Below are positions 1 to 8,630 of a stretch of DNA of 64,000 bases, one piece after another. Made by a program: the position numbers and the translations under genes. Where the stretch lies: positions 1 through 64,000 of the forward strand of contig NZ_JAFFPR010000029.1 in assembly GCF_016918735.1 (NCBI RefSeq), in the 5' to 3' direction. The stretch comes from Leptospira abararensis (GTDB taxonomy: Bacteria; Spirochaetota; Leptospiria; Leptospirales; Leptospiraceae). The stretch's first letter is position 1. Every line of letters starts with the position of its first letter. The notes beneath the pieces were generated by a model. It was not told the DNA's origin and ran no database searches. It saw only the letters and a list, made by a program, of their open reading frames with translations.

Positions 1-1
1 C

Positions 2-787
2 TTGCAAATCCAATACCAAGGTGTAAATTATAATAAAATGATTCCGCCAACCACCAAATTTCGTACATCTCCGCAAGAGGTAATGGTGTTTGATACGGGT
101 GCGGATCGCAAACAAGTGGCTGTGAAAAGCTTAATGCAGGTTATGCGAGAAAAAAAAGGTCTTCGAGTCTTTAAACTATTTCTAATAGACAACTCGAGTA
201 AACCTCCAAAATCTTATGATTCAAAATTATCTCCTTTAGAATATTCAGTTGCAAAAGAAGCGACAGAGATTTTAGCACAAATCCAACAGCCAGGAAGTAA
301 GATGGCCATTCCTTTAGGAATCCCAGAGGGAACTAATGGAGGAAGGATTTTGGATCGGGCAATCCTACCTGGCGTATCGGAAATGCAAATTTCTTATTTT
401 ATACCCAATAACAATGATTCTTTCAGCGAACGAATGTTAATTGAGTCTGAGAATGGAAAATTTCCCATCTTTGTAAAACCACAAGATATGGAAATTACAA
501 CCGGAGAAAAAACTCCAGTTACCAAACTAGATAAAGACGTTCCGGCTGGCCTTAGTGCTTATGTTCTTAGTTCATTAGCATTTGGAACTACGGTTGAATT
601 TACATTCTCTGGTGGAAAACCACTTCCCACTATTTCCAACAATCCGAATCCAGAAATTTGGAATGGCTCCATACTTACGAGTTGGGACCTTTCCCTTTTT
701 GCTGTTGTGGGATTTCTTGGATTTTTATTTACGCTCTCATTTATTTTTGTCTATCGAAAACAAATAGAAAGGAAAAACAATCCATGA
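2..787 (+). CDS. C-terminal part of an unknown membrane-anchored protein (5' partial)
   Basis: The frame is open to the left window edge, so the true start probably lies outside; a TTG at position 2 is the first possible start inside. About 261 residues are visible. Most of it looks like a soluble, beta-rich region without a motif I recognise. One hydrophobic segment (about residues 232-251) sits near the C terminus and is followed by a short basic tail, so the protein is probably anchored with its bulk outside the cytoplasm. Its stop overlaps the start of the next gene (ATGA), which suggests translational coupling to the MFS transporter. I cannot name a function. Confidence 0.75.
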   Translation: MQIQYQGVNYNKMIPPTTKFRTSPQEVMVFDTGADRKQVAVKSLMQVMREKKGLRVFKLFLIDNSSKPPKSYDSKLSPLEYSVAKEATEILAQIQQPGSKMAIPLGIPEGTNGGRILDRAILPGVSEMQISYFIPNNNDSFSERMLIESENGKFPIFVKPQDMEITTGEKTPVTKLDKDVPAGLSAYVLSSLAFGTTVEFTFSGGKPLPTISNNPNPEIWNGSILTSWDLSLFAVVGFLGFLFTLSFIFVYRKQIERKNNP

Positions 788-2148
788 ACCAAAAACAATC
801 AGTACGAGATAAATCCTATTTGCGATTCTTTGGCCTCGCCGAACTCGCAGACCATGGAGCCAGAGGGATTCTAGCATTTTGGGTCATTTTAGGAATGGCC
901 TTCTTTTTGTTCGGCGATCAAAACCTAATTGCACCCAATATGAAAAACATTGGTGCCTCTTTAGGAATTACAGATCCAAACGAGGTTGACTGGAAGTTAG
1001 GTGGGATCATTCCTGTATTGTTTTTTATTTTGGGTGGAGTGGTTTCCTTATCCATGGGATATCTATCACAAACCTTTTCACGAAAAAACTTACTACTCGC
1101 AACAGTACTGCTCGGTGAAATTCCTTGTTTTTTAACTGCTTATGTAGAAACGTATGATCAGTTTTTGGTTTTGCGTACACTTTGTGGGTTTGGTCTTGGT
1201 GGAATTTTTCCATTACTCTTTAGTTTGATTGGAGATTATTTTTCTAGTCAATCAAGAGCGATTGCTACTGGATATGTGTCCTTAGCGATGGGACTTGGTG
1301 TGGGAGTAGGCCAACTCCTCGGTGGAATTTTGGGTGGAGCTGACCCGATCAACGGATGGCGCGCCTCTTTTATTTATATGTCAGCTCCTTCTTTTATATT
1401 CGCAGCAATTTATTTGTTCTTTTGTAAAGAACCCAAACGCGGTGGGGCCGAAGGTGTTGTCAGTGATGAGTTATCTCACAAAATCAGTTTAAAAGATTTT
1501 AAATTACTCTTCGAAAACAAAACCAACTTAGGAGCCTTTTTACAAGGCCTTCCGGGATGTATTCCTTGGGGAGTATTCTTTGTTTATTTGGCTGATTATT
1601 ACGAACACACTTACCATCTTTCCAAAGAAATCTCTGCTGGGATGATTACCTTTGCAGCAATCGGAATTTTTATTGGAACTTTTTTTGGTGGGGTTCTTGG
1701 TCAAATTTTATATAATATTAAAAAAACATACCAACCACTTCTATGTATGGGAACCACATTTTTTGGTGTATTCCCGGCAATTTTGCTTTTGTATTCCTTT
1801 GACATTGTTCCTTTTATGGGACTTTTCATTGCCCTGAATATTTTTACTGGGATTATGATCTCTGTTACTGGACCGAACGTACGTGCTGTTTTATTAAATG
1901 TAAATGAACCAAAATCAAGAAGTGCCATATTTTCCATTTACAACCTAACAGATGATTTAGGAAAAGGTCTTGGGCCCGTGATGTCAGCCGTGATTTTAGG
2001 TTTGACTCCTGACCGAGGACTTGCCTTATCCATATCGATTCTTTTCTGGATTCCTTGTGCATTGGCATGGTTACTTATATTGTTTAATTATGAAAAAGAT
2101 GAAGAAAGAATGCATCTGCTTATGAAAGAAAATGCATCCGTTGCATAA
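784..2148 (+). CDS. MFS transporter, 12 TM
   Basis: This 454-residue protein has about twelve hydrophobic segments and the layout of a major facilitator superfamily permease. A conserved acidic/Gly-rich stretch (GLAELADHGARG) precedes TM1, and Gly-rich helices and a central cytoplasmic loop are visible. A longer frame begins at 658, but the ATG at 784 is preferred: it overlaps the upstream stop as ATGA and gives a short normal N terminus before TM1. The substrate cannot be told from sequence. Coupling to the upstream membrane-anchored protein suggests that the two work together. Confidence 0.85.
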   Translation: MNQKQSVRDKSYLRFFGLAELADHGARGILAFWVILGMAFFLFGDQNLIAPNMKNIGASLGITDPNEVDWKLGGIIPVLFFILGGVVSLSMGYLSQTFSRKNLLLATVLLGEIPCFLTAYVETYDQFLVLRTLCGFGLGGIFPLLFSLIGDYFSSQSRAIATGYVSLAMGLGVGVGQLLGGILGGADPINGWRASFIYMSAPSFIFAAIYLFFCKEPKRGGAEGVVSDELSHKISLKDFKLLFENKTNLGAFLQGLPGCIPWGVFFVYLADYYEHTYHLSKEISAGMITFAAIGIFIGTFFGGVLGQILYNIKKTYQPLLCMGTTFFGVFPAILLLYSFDIVPFMGLFIALNIFTGIMISVTGPNVRAVLLNVNEPKSRSAIFSIYNLTDDLGKGLGPVMSAVILGLTPDRGLALSISILFWIPCALAWLLILFNYEKDEERMHLLMKENASVA

Positions 2149-2169
2149 ATTCTTTAGCCTTGGGACTGA

Positions 2170-2901
2170 ATGAATATTAAACACAACTTACTCGACATTG
2201 AAGGGACAACGGCACCAATCGCCTTTGTCCATCAGGTTCTCTTTCCTTATGCAAAAAACCACATTACTCGTTTCCTAAGAACCTATCAGTTTTCGGAAGA
2301 TCGACTCAAAGAAATCCAATTAGAATTTGAGAAAGATCTGACATTACGTGAAAAAGATTTTTTGAATCTTTTTACAAAAGGGAACGGAAAACAGCAGTCA
2401 AATCCCCTCGGTTTTTCAACGGAATTCATTCCCTCCTACTTTGAATATTTGATCGAGAAAGATCGTAAGTTTGGCCCTCTGAAAGAGATCCAAGGCAAAA
2501 TCTGGAAAGAAGGTTATGAATCAGGGGAAATCAAAAGTATTGTGTATGAGGATGTTCCCGGATTTTTAAAAAAAACAATGGATCTAGGAATTCAAAATCA
2601 TGTGTATTCCTCTGGTTCTGTCGAAGCACAAATTTTAATCTATCAGTATTCAGAGTTAGGTGATCTTAGGAACTATTTCACTTCTTATTTTGATACAGCA
2701 GTCGGTGGGAAAAGAGAAAAAGAAAGTTATGAAAATATCGCAAACAAACTAGAGTCTCCACCAAATCAAATTCGTTTTTTTACAGATATCGTAGAGGAAG
2801 CAGAAGCTGCCAATGCTGTGGGGATGGATGTGGTAATACTTAACAGGCCAGGGAACCTATCGCAAAAACCACATACCTTTCCCGTATGGAATCATTTCTA
2901 A
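2170..2901 (+). CDS. mtnC: Acireductone synthase (enolase-phosphatase E1)
   Basis: HAD-family enzyme of the methionine salvage pathway. It enolises and dephosphorylates 2,3-diketo-5-methylthiopentyl-1-phosphate to acireductone in the cytoplasm. The N terminus carries the family signature LLDIEGTTAPIAFV (HAD motif I, with Asp nucleophile and acid/base region). Motif II (YSSGSVEAQ), a Lys in the GGKREKESY region and motif III (FFTDIVEEAEAA) follow in order. The length of 243 aa is typical. Another salvage gene, mtnA, lies 37 kb away, so the pathway is scattered. The stop overlaps by four bases the stop of the convergent norF-like gene, leaving no room for a conventional terminator between them. 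Confidence 0.92.
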   Translation: MNIKHNLLDIEGTTAPIAFVHQVLFPYAKNHITRFLRTYQFSEDRLKEIQLEFEKDLTLREKDFLNLFTKGNGKQQSNPLGFSTEFIPSYFEYLIEKDRKFGPLKEIQGKIWKEGYESGEIKSIVYEDVPGFLKKTMDLGIQNHVYSSGSVEAQILIYQYSELGDLRNYFTSYFDTAVGGKREKESYENIANKLESPPNQIRFFTDIVEEAEAANAVGMDVVILNRPGNLSQKPHTFPVWNHF

Positions 2902-3128
2902 GTAAGAATCCAAATACTGAATGAATAGATCCCGATAAGTATGGGAAAGGTTACTTTCCAAAAAGGATGGGCTTCTTTCAGGTTCATAAATACATAACAA
3001 ATCAATAGAAACTTGATGGCACTCATAAGAATGAGATTCCAATTTCCAGGAATTGTCTGGCCCATTCCAAAAAAGGAAAAGTAAACGATAAACATAAGAG
3101 TTATATAAGTAATGATAATTAATTTCAT
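2898..3128 (-). CDS. norF: NorF-like small membrane protein (COX IV-like)
   Basis: This 76-residue protein has three hydrophobic segments and resembles prokaryotic cytochrome c oxidase subunit IV / NorF, a small accessory protein of nitric oxide reductase. The motif YVFMNLKEAHPFWK in the middle loop is typical of that group. It lies 10 bp downstream of the norE-like gene on the same strand and next to norCBQD, which supports the NorF assignment over a COX subunit. No catalytic residues are expected. The symbol rests mainly on context. Confidence 0.7.
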   Translation of the reverse strand: MKLIIITYITLMFIVYFSFFGMGQTIPGNWNLILMSAIKFLLICYVFMNLKEAHPFWKVTFPILIGIYSFSIWILT

Positions 3129-3138
3129 TTTCTAGTAC

Positions 3139-3711
3139 CTACTGAATCAAATAAAGTGCGGGATAAAGTAACAACCAAATCAAATCGCACATATGCCAAA
3201 ATACAGCACCAGCCTCTAGGTTTTCAAAAGTTATGGTTTTACGACTAAAGTAGATGATAAAAAGAATTAGAATACCCACAACTACATGGAGATAATGAAA
3301 TCCAGTGAGTAACCAATAGTAACTAAAAAAATTACTGGTTTCTAAAGTATAACCTAGCAGCCATTTTTCTCTAAATTCATAGGATTTAAGTATCAGGAAT
3401 GCGAATCCAAATAGGATCGATGCAGTGAGACAGACTTTAAAAACATCTATATTGTTTTTGCTTTTATAAAGTACAGCGACTGCAATACAAAACCCACTCG
3501 TTAGTAAAAACACTGTATTCCAAAATGCAAAAGTTTTGTTTAAGTGCGACTGCATAAAAGAAAAATTTGTAAGATCATTCGATTTTTCATACACGAGCGA
3601 GCCAATTCCCATACAAAACGTAAGCACTTCTACAAGAACAATCATCCAAATCAGGATTCCTCCCGGAGGATACCATAAAGATTGATTTGTTTGTATATTG
3701 TTTTGATTCAT
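3139..3711 (-). CDS. norE: NorE-like cytochrome c oxidase subunit III family protein
   Basis: A 190-residue protein with five predicted membrane helices. It belongs to the heme-copper oxidase subunit III family; conserved features include WPPGG-like YPPGGILIWM near the N terminus, GFHYLHVVVG and the C-terminal AGAVFWHMCDLIWLLLYPALYL. In denitrifiers NorE/NorF assist NO reductase activity or assembly. The gene is divergent from norC and heads the norE-norF pair. A genuine subunit III of an oxidase is the alternative, but no subunit I/II genes of a terminal oxidase are nearby. Confidence 0.8.
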   Translation of the reverse strand: MNQNNIQTNQSLWYPPGGILIWMIVLVEVLTFCMGIGSLVYEKSNDLTNFSFMQSHLNKTFAFWNTVFLLTSGFCIAVAVLYKSKNNIDVFKVCLTASILFGFAFLILKSYEFREKWLLGYTLETSNFFSYYWLLTGFHYLHVVVGILILFIIYFSRKTITFENLEAGAVFWHMCDLIWLLLYPALYLIQ

Positions 3712-4015
3712 TCCATTCTCCAGAACCTATACTTATTTCTAAATAAACGAATATTCAATTAATATAATTCAATTGGAAAATCTATTTTGTTGACTAACAC
3801 TTAGGGATTCCATTTAAATAAGGACAATCTGTACAAAGAAATACTTTGTGAACATAGTTCTTAGGCAATTAGATTGATTCTAAATAGCAGTTAACATTCG
3901 TTCATCGCCTGAAAATCAATCATATTAGAAAAATTCAAATTCGTACTTGATATAAATCAATGCCAAGACTAGAATCTGCTCCTACAATTCTAAAAATTGA
4001 AAATAGGAGGCAAGG
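3712..4015. promoter_or_regulatory. Divergent norE / norC intergenic region
   Basis: About 300 bp without a gene between two divergent starts. The half nearest norE is very AT-rich. The half nearest norC holds a perfect FNR/DNR-type box (listed separately) and an extended Shine-Dalgarno, AGGAGG, about 5 bases before the norC ATG. I see no second clear box near norE, so either norE shares the norC-proximal box at a distance of about 235 bp or it has a separate promoter. Confidence 0.6.
3947..3960. promoter_or_regulatory. FNR/DNR-type operator upstream of norC (TTGATATAAATCAA)
   Basis: A perfect TTGAT-N4-ATCAA palindrome that ends 55 bp before the norC start codon. This is the consensus recognised by Crp/Fnr regulators with an ExxSR recognition helix. 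The regulator encoded at 9908-10534 has exactly that helix (PETFSR). The placement is compatible with activation from about -41.5 if transcription starts about 35 bp before the gene. Confidence 0.8.
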
Positions 4016-4720
4016 ATGCTATCAAAATCGCAAGCTAGGGCGTTCTTTTTGGGAGGCACTTTCTTGTTTAGTGCTGTCTTTGTGTTTCTCACTGTGGATA
4101 CCTTGCGACAAACTGATTCCCGAACCAATGCACAAAACATCACCGAAGATGTTTTAAAGGGTAAAGAAATTTGGGAAAAAAACAATTGTATGGGTTGTCA
4201 TACACTGTTAGGTGAAGGGGCATATTATGCACCGGATCTGACTAAGGTTGTCGAAAGGCGAGGAGCCACTTGGATCGATGTTTTTTTAGACGATCCACAG
4301 GCGATGTTTCCTGGAGAAAGAAAAATGGTGAAGTACAACTTTACTAAAGAAGAAAAAGGACAGGTCATTGCCTTTTTGGATTGGGTAGGTAAAATTGATG
4401 CCAACGGTTGGCCTCCAAAACCAAATATTCCCATCGATTCGATTGCAACTTCTCCTGCCCCTCAGGTCAAATCCAATGCAGTTGTTTTGTCTCAACCAGA
4501 AAAGTTTTCTCAACTTTGTGTCGCCTGTCATGCGGTAGGTGGAAAAGGAGGAAATGTTGGGCCAGCGCTTGATCACGTAGGTAGTAAATTTGATTCTGAT
4601 TACCTCAATCGTTGGTTATCAGATCCTCAGGCCATCAAACCGGGAACAAATATGCCTAAGTTGCCGTTAACTGATCCAGAAAGAAAAGATATCGTAACTT
4701 ATCTTTCTGCATTGAAATAA
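4016..4720 (+). CDS. norC: Nitric oxide reductase cytochrome c subunit with an extra C-terminal cytochrome c domain
   Basis: The N-terminal 135 residues are a canonical NorC: one membrane anchor (about 8-28), heme motif CMGCH (C58, C61, H62), then the family signature LLGEGAYYAPDLTKV and IDANGWPP. A normal NorC ends there. This one continues through a Pro-rich linker (about 136-160) into a second class I cytochrome c domain, with CVACH (C168, C171, H172) and a probable axial Met in TNMPKLP (M213), 234 aa in all. The protein should sit in the periplasm, anchored to the inner membrane, passing electrons to NorB. The second heme may replace a soluble electron donor. A strong AGGAGG precedes the ATG, and norB follows after 9 bp. 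Confidence 0.93.
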   Translation: MLSKSQARAFFLGGTFLFSAVFVFLTVDTLRQTDSRTNAQNITEDVLKGKEIWEKNNCMGCHTLLGEGAYYAPDLTKVVERRGATWIDVFLDDPQAMFPGERKMVKYNFTKEEKGQVIAFLDWVGKIDANGWPPKPNIPIDSIATSPAPQVKSNAVVLSQPEKFSQLCVACHAVGGKGGNVGPALDHVGSKFDSDYLNRWLSDPQAIKPGTNMPKLPLTDPERKDIVTYLSALK

Positions 4721-4729
4721 GGAGAAACA

Positions 4730-6079
4730 ATGAGATTCCAATCACAAAAGGTCGCATATTGGTTCTTTGCAACTTGTATGTTACTCTTATCTTTACAAAT
4801 CATATATGGTTTCATTATGGGATTTGCTCGTATCGGCTTGGATGGACTACATGATTATATTCCTTTCAATACCGCACGTGCTACTCATACAAACTTACTC
4901 GTAGTATGGTTGTTAACTGGTTTTATGGGTGCTGCTTATTATATCATTCCTGAAGAATCAGACAGGGAGTTGTATAGTGTCAAACTTGCCTACATCCAAC
5001 TCATTTCTTGGGTGGTCGTTGGTGTAATCGCTATCATCGGATTTCACTTCAATTGGTGGGAAGGACGTAAGTTCTTAGAAATCCCAAGGCCACTTGACTA
5101 TTTGGTAGTTGTGAATGTTTTAACATTTTTGTTTAACATTGCTATGACCATTTGGGATGCCAAAAAAAGAAGTACAACACAACTTGTTCTCTTCTTTGGT
5201 TTGTTATGTGCCGCCTTACTCTATTTACCTGGTATGATTTACTTCGACAACCAAACGATAGATTCTTACTTTCGCTGGTGGGTAGTACATCTTTGGGTAG
5301 AAGGAGTATGGGAACTCATTATGGGTGGTATCCTTTCTTTTTTACTCATCAAACTCACGGGAGTGGACAGAGAAGTAATCGAAAAATGGCTCTATGTAGT
5401 TGTGGGTTTGACTTTCCTTTCCGGAATTTTGGGAACGGGTCACCACTACTATTGGATTGGAACTCCTAAGTATTGGCTTATGGTCGGTGGTATTTTCTCT
5501 GCCTTAGAACCACTTGCTTTCCTTGGTATGGCCATCTGGGCACTCAATATGTATCGCAAAAAAGGAAAAAACCATCCGAATAAAATTGCACTCTATTGGA
5601 CACTGGGAAGTGCGATGATGTCTTTTATTGGAGCAGGTTTCCTCGGTTTTGCTCATACTTGGCCTGCGGTCAACCAATGGACCCATGGAACACTTATTAC
5701 TGCGATGCATGGACACCTTGCTTTCTGGGGAGCCTACGCAATGTTAGTGTTAGCTGTAATTTCTTATGCTATGCCTAACCTTACGGGAAGAAAACTATTT
5801 ACAGGAATGTCTGGTTATTTAGCATTTTGGGCATCCAATATTGGAATGTTGGGAATGACGGGAGCACTCGCTGTTGCCGGAATCACACAAGTGTATTTAG
5901 AACGTAAATTGGGTATGGACTTTTTGGTGGTTCAAAAAGAAATCATTTTCCATTTTTACGGAATGTTACTTGCGGCAACCCTCTTCACTGTTGGAATCAC
6001 ATACTTTATCGTCGATTTCATTCGCCATGGTCTTCCATCGAATGAAGCTCTGGGTAAAAATGTTGGTGACCTCGATTAA
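4730..6079 (+). CDS. norB: Nitric oxide reductase catalytic subunit B
   Basis: A 449-residue, about 12-TM heme-copper family protein of the cNOR type. It reduces 2 NO to N2O at a heme b3 / non-heme FeB centre in the inner membrane. Visible signatures are ATHTNLLVVW (heme b region), the FeB-ligand region with GTGHHYYWIG, and the C-terminal HGHLAFWGAYAM with the heme-ligand histidines. It lacks the long N-terminal quinol-oxidising extension of qNor and is paired with a norC gene, so it is the cytochrome-c-dependent form. It is followed by norQ after 3 bp. Confidence 0.95.
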   Translation: MRFQSQKVAYWFFATCMLLLSLQIIYGFIMGFARIGLDGLHDYIPFNTARATHTNLLVVWLLTGFMGAAYYIIPEESDRELYSVKLAYIQLISWVVVGVIAIIGFHFNWWEGRKFLEIPRPLDYLVVVNVLTFLFNIAMTIWDAKKRSTTQLVLFFGLLCAALLYLPGMIYFDNQTIDSYFRWWVVHLWVEGVWELIMGGILSFLLIKLTGVDREVIEKWLYVVVGLTFLSGILGTGHHYYWIGTPKYWLMVGGIFSALEPLAFLGMAIWALNMYRKKGKNHPNKIALYWTLGSAMMSFIGAGFLGFAHTWPAVNQWTHGTLITAMHGHLAFWGAYAMLVLAVISYAMPNLTGRKLFTGMSGYLAFWASNIGMLGMTGALAVAGITQVYLERKLGMDFLVVQKEIIFHFYGMLLAATLFTVGITYFIVDFIRHGLPSNEALGKNVGDLD

Positions 6080-6082
6080 TTT

Positions 6083-6865
6083 ATGTTAACGAAGAAAGCA
6101 CCCTATTACGAACCAATCGGTAAGGAAATAGAAATCTTTCAAATGGCGGCAGAGAATTCTCTGCCGCTTCTGTTGAAAGGCCCTACTGGATCTGGTAAAT
6201 CTCGGTTTTTGGAATATATGGCTCACTTAATGGGACGTAGACTCATCACAATTTTGTGTAATGATGAAACTTCTTCCGTTGATTTAGTCGGAAGATTTTT
6301 GGTGAAAGGGGCTGATACCATTTGGATGGATGGACCACTCACAACGGGAGTCAAAGAAGGAGCTATTGTGTATTTGGATGAAATTGCAGAAGCAAGACCA
6401 GACACACTGGTAACGATCCATTCATTAACAGACCACCGTCGCACTTTATTTCTCGAAAGAAAAAATGAAGAAATCATAGCACATCCAGATTTTTTACTCG
6501 TAGCATCCTATAACCCTGGATACCAAAGAGGGTTTAAAGAACTAAAACCTTCCACCAAACAACGATTTCTCGGAATGGACTTTCCTTATCCCAAACCTTC
6601 TGTTGAGGAAAAAATCATTGTGGGAGAAACGGGGATTGGCGAACCAATCGCTAAAAAATTAGTTCAGTTTGCGGGTCTTGTCAGAAATAAATCCGAGTTG
6701 GGGTTAGCCGAAACCGTATCGACAAGATTACTCGTGTCCTGTGCAAAATTGATAACAAAAGGGCTTCCCTCGCGCCTTGCCGGAAGAACTGCCATCATCC
6801 TTCCTTTGTCCGATGATATAGATACAGTTGCTGCCTTACAAGATAGCTTCGACCTGATCTTTTAG
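6083..6865 (+). CDS. norQ: MoxR-type AAA+ ATPase NorQ
   Basis: This 260-residue AAA+ ATPase has Walker A (GPTGSGKS, about residues 34-41), Walker B (IVYLDEIAEARPD) and sensor residues in VASYNPGYQ. It belongs to the NorQ/CbbQ/GvpN group, which works with a VWA-domain partner to insert the FeB iron and activate NorB. The partner norD follows directly. Length and the position between norB and norD fit the family. Confidence 0.93.
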   Translation: MLTKKAPYYEPIGKEIEIFQMAAENSLPLLLKGPTGSGKSRFLEYMAHLMGRRLITILCNDETSSVDLVGRFLVKGADTIWMDGPLTTGVKEGAIVYLDEIAEARPDTLVTIHSLTDHRRTLFLERKNEEIIAHPDFLLVASYNPGYQRGFKELKPSTKQRFLGMDFPYPKPSVEEKIIVGETGIGEPIAKKLVQFAGLVRNKSELGLAETVSTRLLVSCAKLITKGLPSRLAGRTAIILPLSDDIDTVAALQDSFDLIF

Positions 6866-6874
6866 GATAAAACA

Positions 6875-8626
6875 TTGGAATGGGACCAGTTCATATTCTA
6901 CCAAGGCCATACACTTTGGAAAAAAATTCGTAAAAAACTTAAAACTCCGAGTCCCTATTATGGATATGATTTAAAATCCGAAGAAGTTCGAATCATTAGG
7001 TATTTACAAACTCTAAAAAAAGAACCAGTCATTTTGATTCTTGGAGGTGATTCCATTTCCTTAGGTCAAAACTTTTTGAAATTTCCAGAAGTGGTACATT
7101 GGTTTGTATCTGAAACCATTTCAAAAAAATTTGTTCGGATTCTCCTAGCTTATCTTTCTTTTCTTTTTGATAGAAAGCAAGATTTACTAACTAATACCGC
7201 AATTGCTTCTGGTTCTTTCGAAAATTTCTTTCATCAGTTTCGAATGTTTTTTAAAAAATATCCGGGTATCGTAGCGGATTGGAAAGATATTCGTAAGGAA
7301 AGGTTGGAGATTCGCAAAAAAGACCAAACACAATATAAAAAAATAAATTTCATCTTACTTACAGCCCAAACATATATCACCGATACAAAACAAATTTTCC
7401 CAGCCGGAAAAGACTTTGTATCCCAATCGAATAAACAAAAAATTCAATCGAAAGAATCAAAACAAAAGTTGGATCCAAACGAAGCTGAACTTTTAGAAGT
7501 CGATGAGAAAAAAATCGAAGAGTACACCTTGGGTCACAATTTTGAAAAAATTGAAACCGTTGAAGAGTTTGATGGGCAATGGCGTGATATTGATGGGGAA
7601 GAGGATATGGAAGAGGAGGAGGCTTTGCAAGAGCTAAATCTAAAACATATCATTCGAACAGAAGATCCCGTCCATACAACACGAACTAGTGAATCAGGAT
7701 CGGGAACTTTACTGGAAATCGCGGATGTAAATGATGAGGGAAAAAGTTTTACTTATTCTGAGTGGGATTACAAACTAAAAAAATATAAACCAAACTATTG
7801 TTCTGTGGTAGAAGAGTTTCCAAAACAAACTGATGTTGCTTATACGAAACATGTTTTGGAAAAACAACATTCGCATTTAATTCAATTAAAAAAGAAAATG
7901 ATGGCTCTCCTAAATCAAACTCGGATCAAAAAACGTTTGGTGGCTGGAGCTGATATTGACTTGGATGCCCTCGTGGATCGGTATGCAGATCTCAAAGCCA
8001 AAATTAGCCCTTCCGAATCGATTTATATGAATCCTATTCGGGATGTATCAGATATGGTTTTATATTTTCTTGTGGACTTAAGTTTATCTACAGATTCCTG
8101 GATTCAAGAAAAAAGGGTTTTGGATGTCGAAAGAGAAAGTCTACTTTTGTTTTCAGAATGTTTGGAAGACCTAAAAATTCCATTTGGAATTGCCGGTTTT
8201 TATTCACGGACTCGTAACTACAATCAATTCGTTCATGTAAAGAAACTATCAGAAGCTTGGACGGTGGTACGAAATCGTTTAGGTCCACTTTCCCCAATTG
8301 GATACACGCGCGTGGGTCCATCTTTACGTCATACAAGTTCGATACTAAAAGAAACCTCTTACAAACAAAAATGGATTATTTTAATCACTGATGCTCGTCC
8401 CAATGATTATGATCAGTATGAAGGAAAGTATGGAATTGAGGATGTAAATAAAGCGGTCGGAGAATGTTTGTTAAATGGAATTCAGGTTTATACCTTGGCA
8501 ATAGGTACAGAAGAAAAACCAACAATTCCCGCTATGATGAGAAACGCCAGTTATCAAATGTTGTTCCATCCGGAAAGGCTCCTCGATTCTCTCCAAGAAT
8601 TTTTTCGAAGAGCCATAAGAGTGTAA
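6875..8626 (+). CDS. norD: VWA-domain protein NorD
   Basis: A 583-residue cytoplasmic protein with a C-terminal von Willebrand A domain. Its MIDAS motif reads DLSLSTDSW (DxSxS), and a later ITDARPNDYD segment supplies the distal Asp. The middle (about 170-260) is acidic and low-complexity. It is the partner of NorQ in maturation of NO reductase. The start is TTG, 9 bp after norQ, since no in-frame ATG lies close by. It converges on nnrS with a 4-bp gap. Confidence 0.9.
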   Translation: MEWDQFIFYQGHTLWKKIRKKLKTPSPYYGYDLKSEEVRIIRYLQTLKKEPVILILGGDSISLGQNFLKFPEVVHWFVSETISKKFVRILLAYLSFLFDRKQDLLTNTAIASGSFENFFHQFRMFFKKYPGIVADWKDIRKERLEIRKKDQTQYKKINFILLTAQTYITDTKQIFPAGKDFVSQSNKQKIQSKESKQKLDPNEAELLEVDEKKIEEYTLGHNFEKIETVEEFDGQWRDIDGEEDMEEEEALQELNLKHIIRTEDPVHTTRTSESGSGTLLEIADVNDEGKSFTYSEWDYKLKKYKPNYCSVVEEFPKQTDVAYTKHVLEKQHSHLIQLKKKMMALLNQTRIKKRLVAGADIDLDALVDRYADLKAKISPSESIYMNPIRDVSDMVLYFLVDLSLSTDSWIQEKRVLDVERESLLLFSECLEDLKIPFGIAGFYSRTRNYNQFVHVKKLSEAWTVVRNRLGPLSPIGYTRVGPSLRHTSSILKETSYKQKWIILITDARPNDYDQYEGKYGIEDVNKAVGECLLNGIQVYTLAIGTEEKPTIPAMMRNASYQMLFHPERLLDSLQEFFRRAIRV

Positions 8627-8630
8627 TCCT

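Noticed and set aside
658..783. Longer N terminus for the MFS transporter from the ATG at 658
   Set aside because: It would overlap the upstream gene by 130 bp and add an extra hydrophobic segment; the ATGA overlap at 784 is the natural start.
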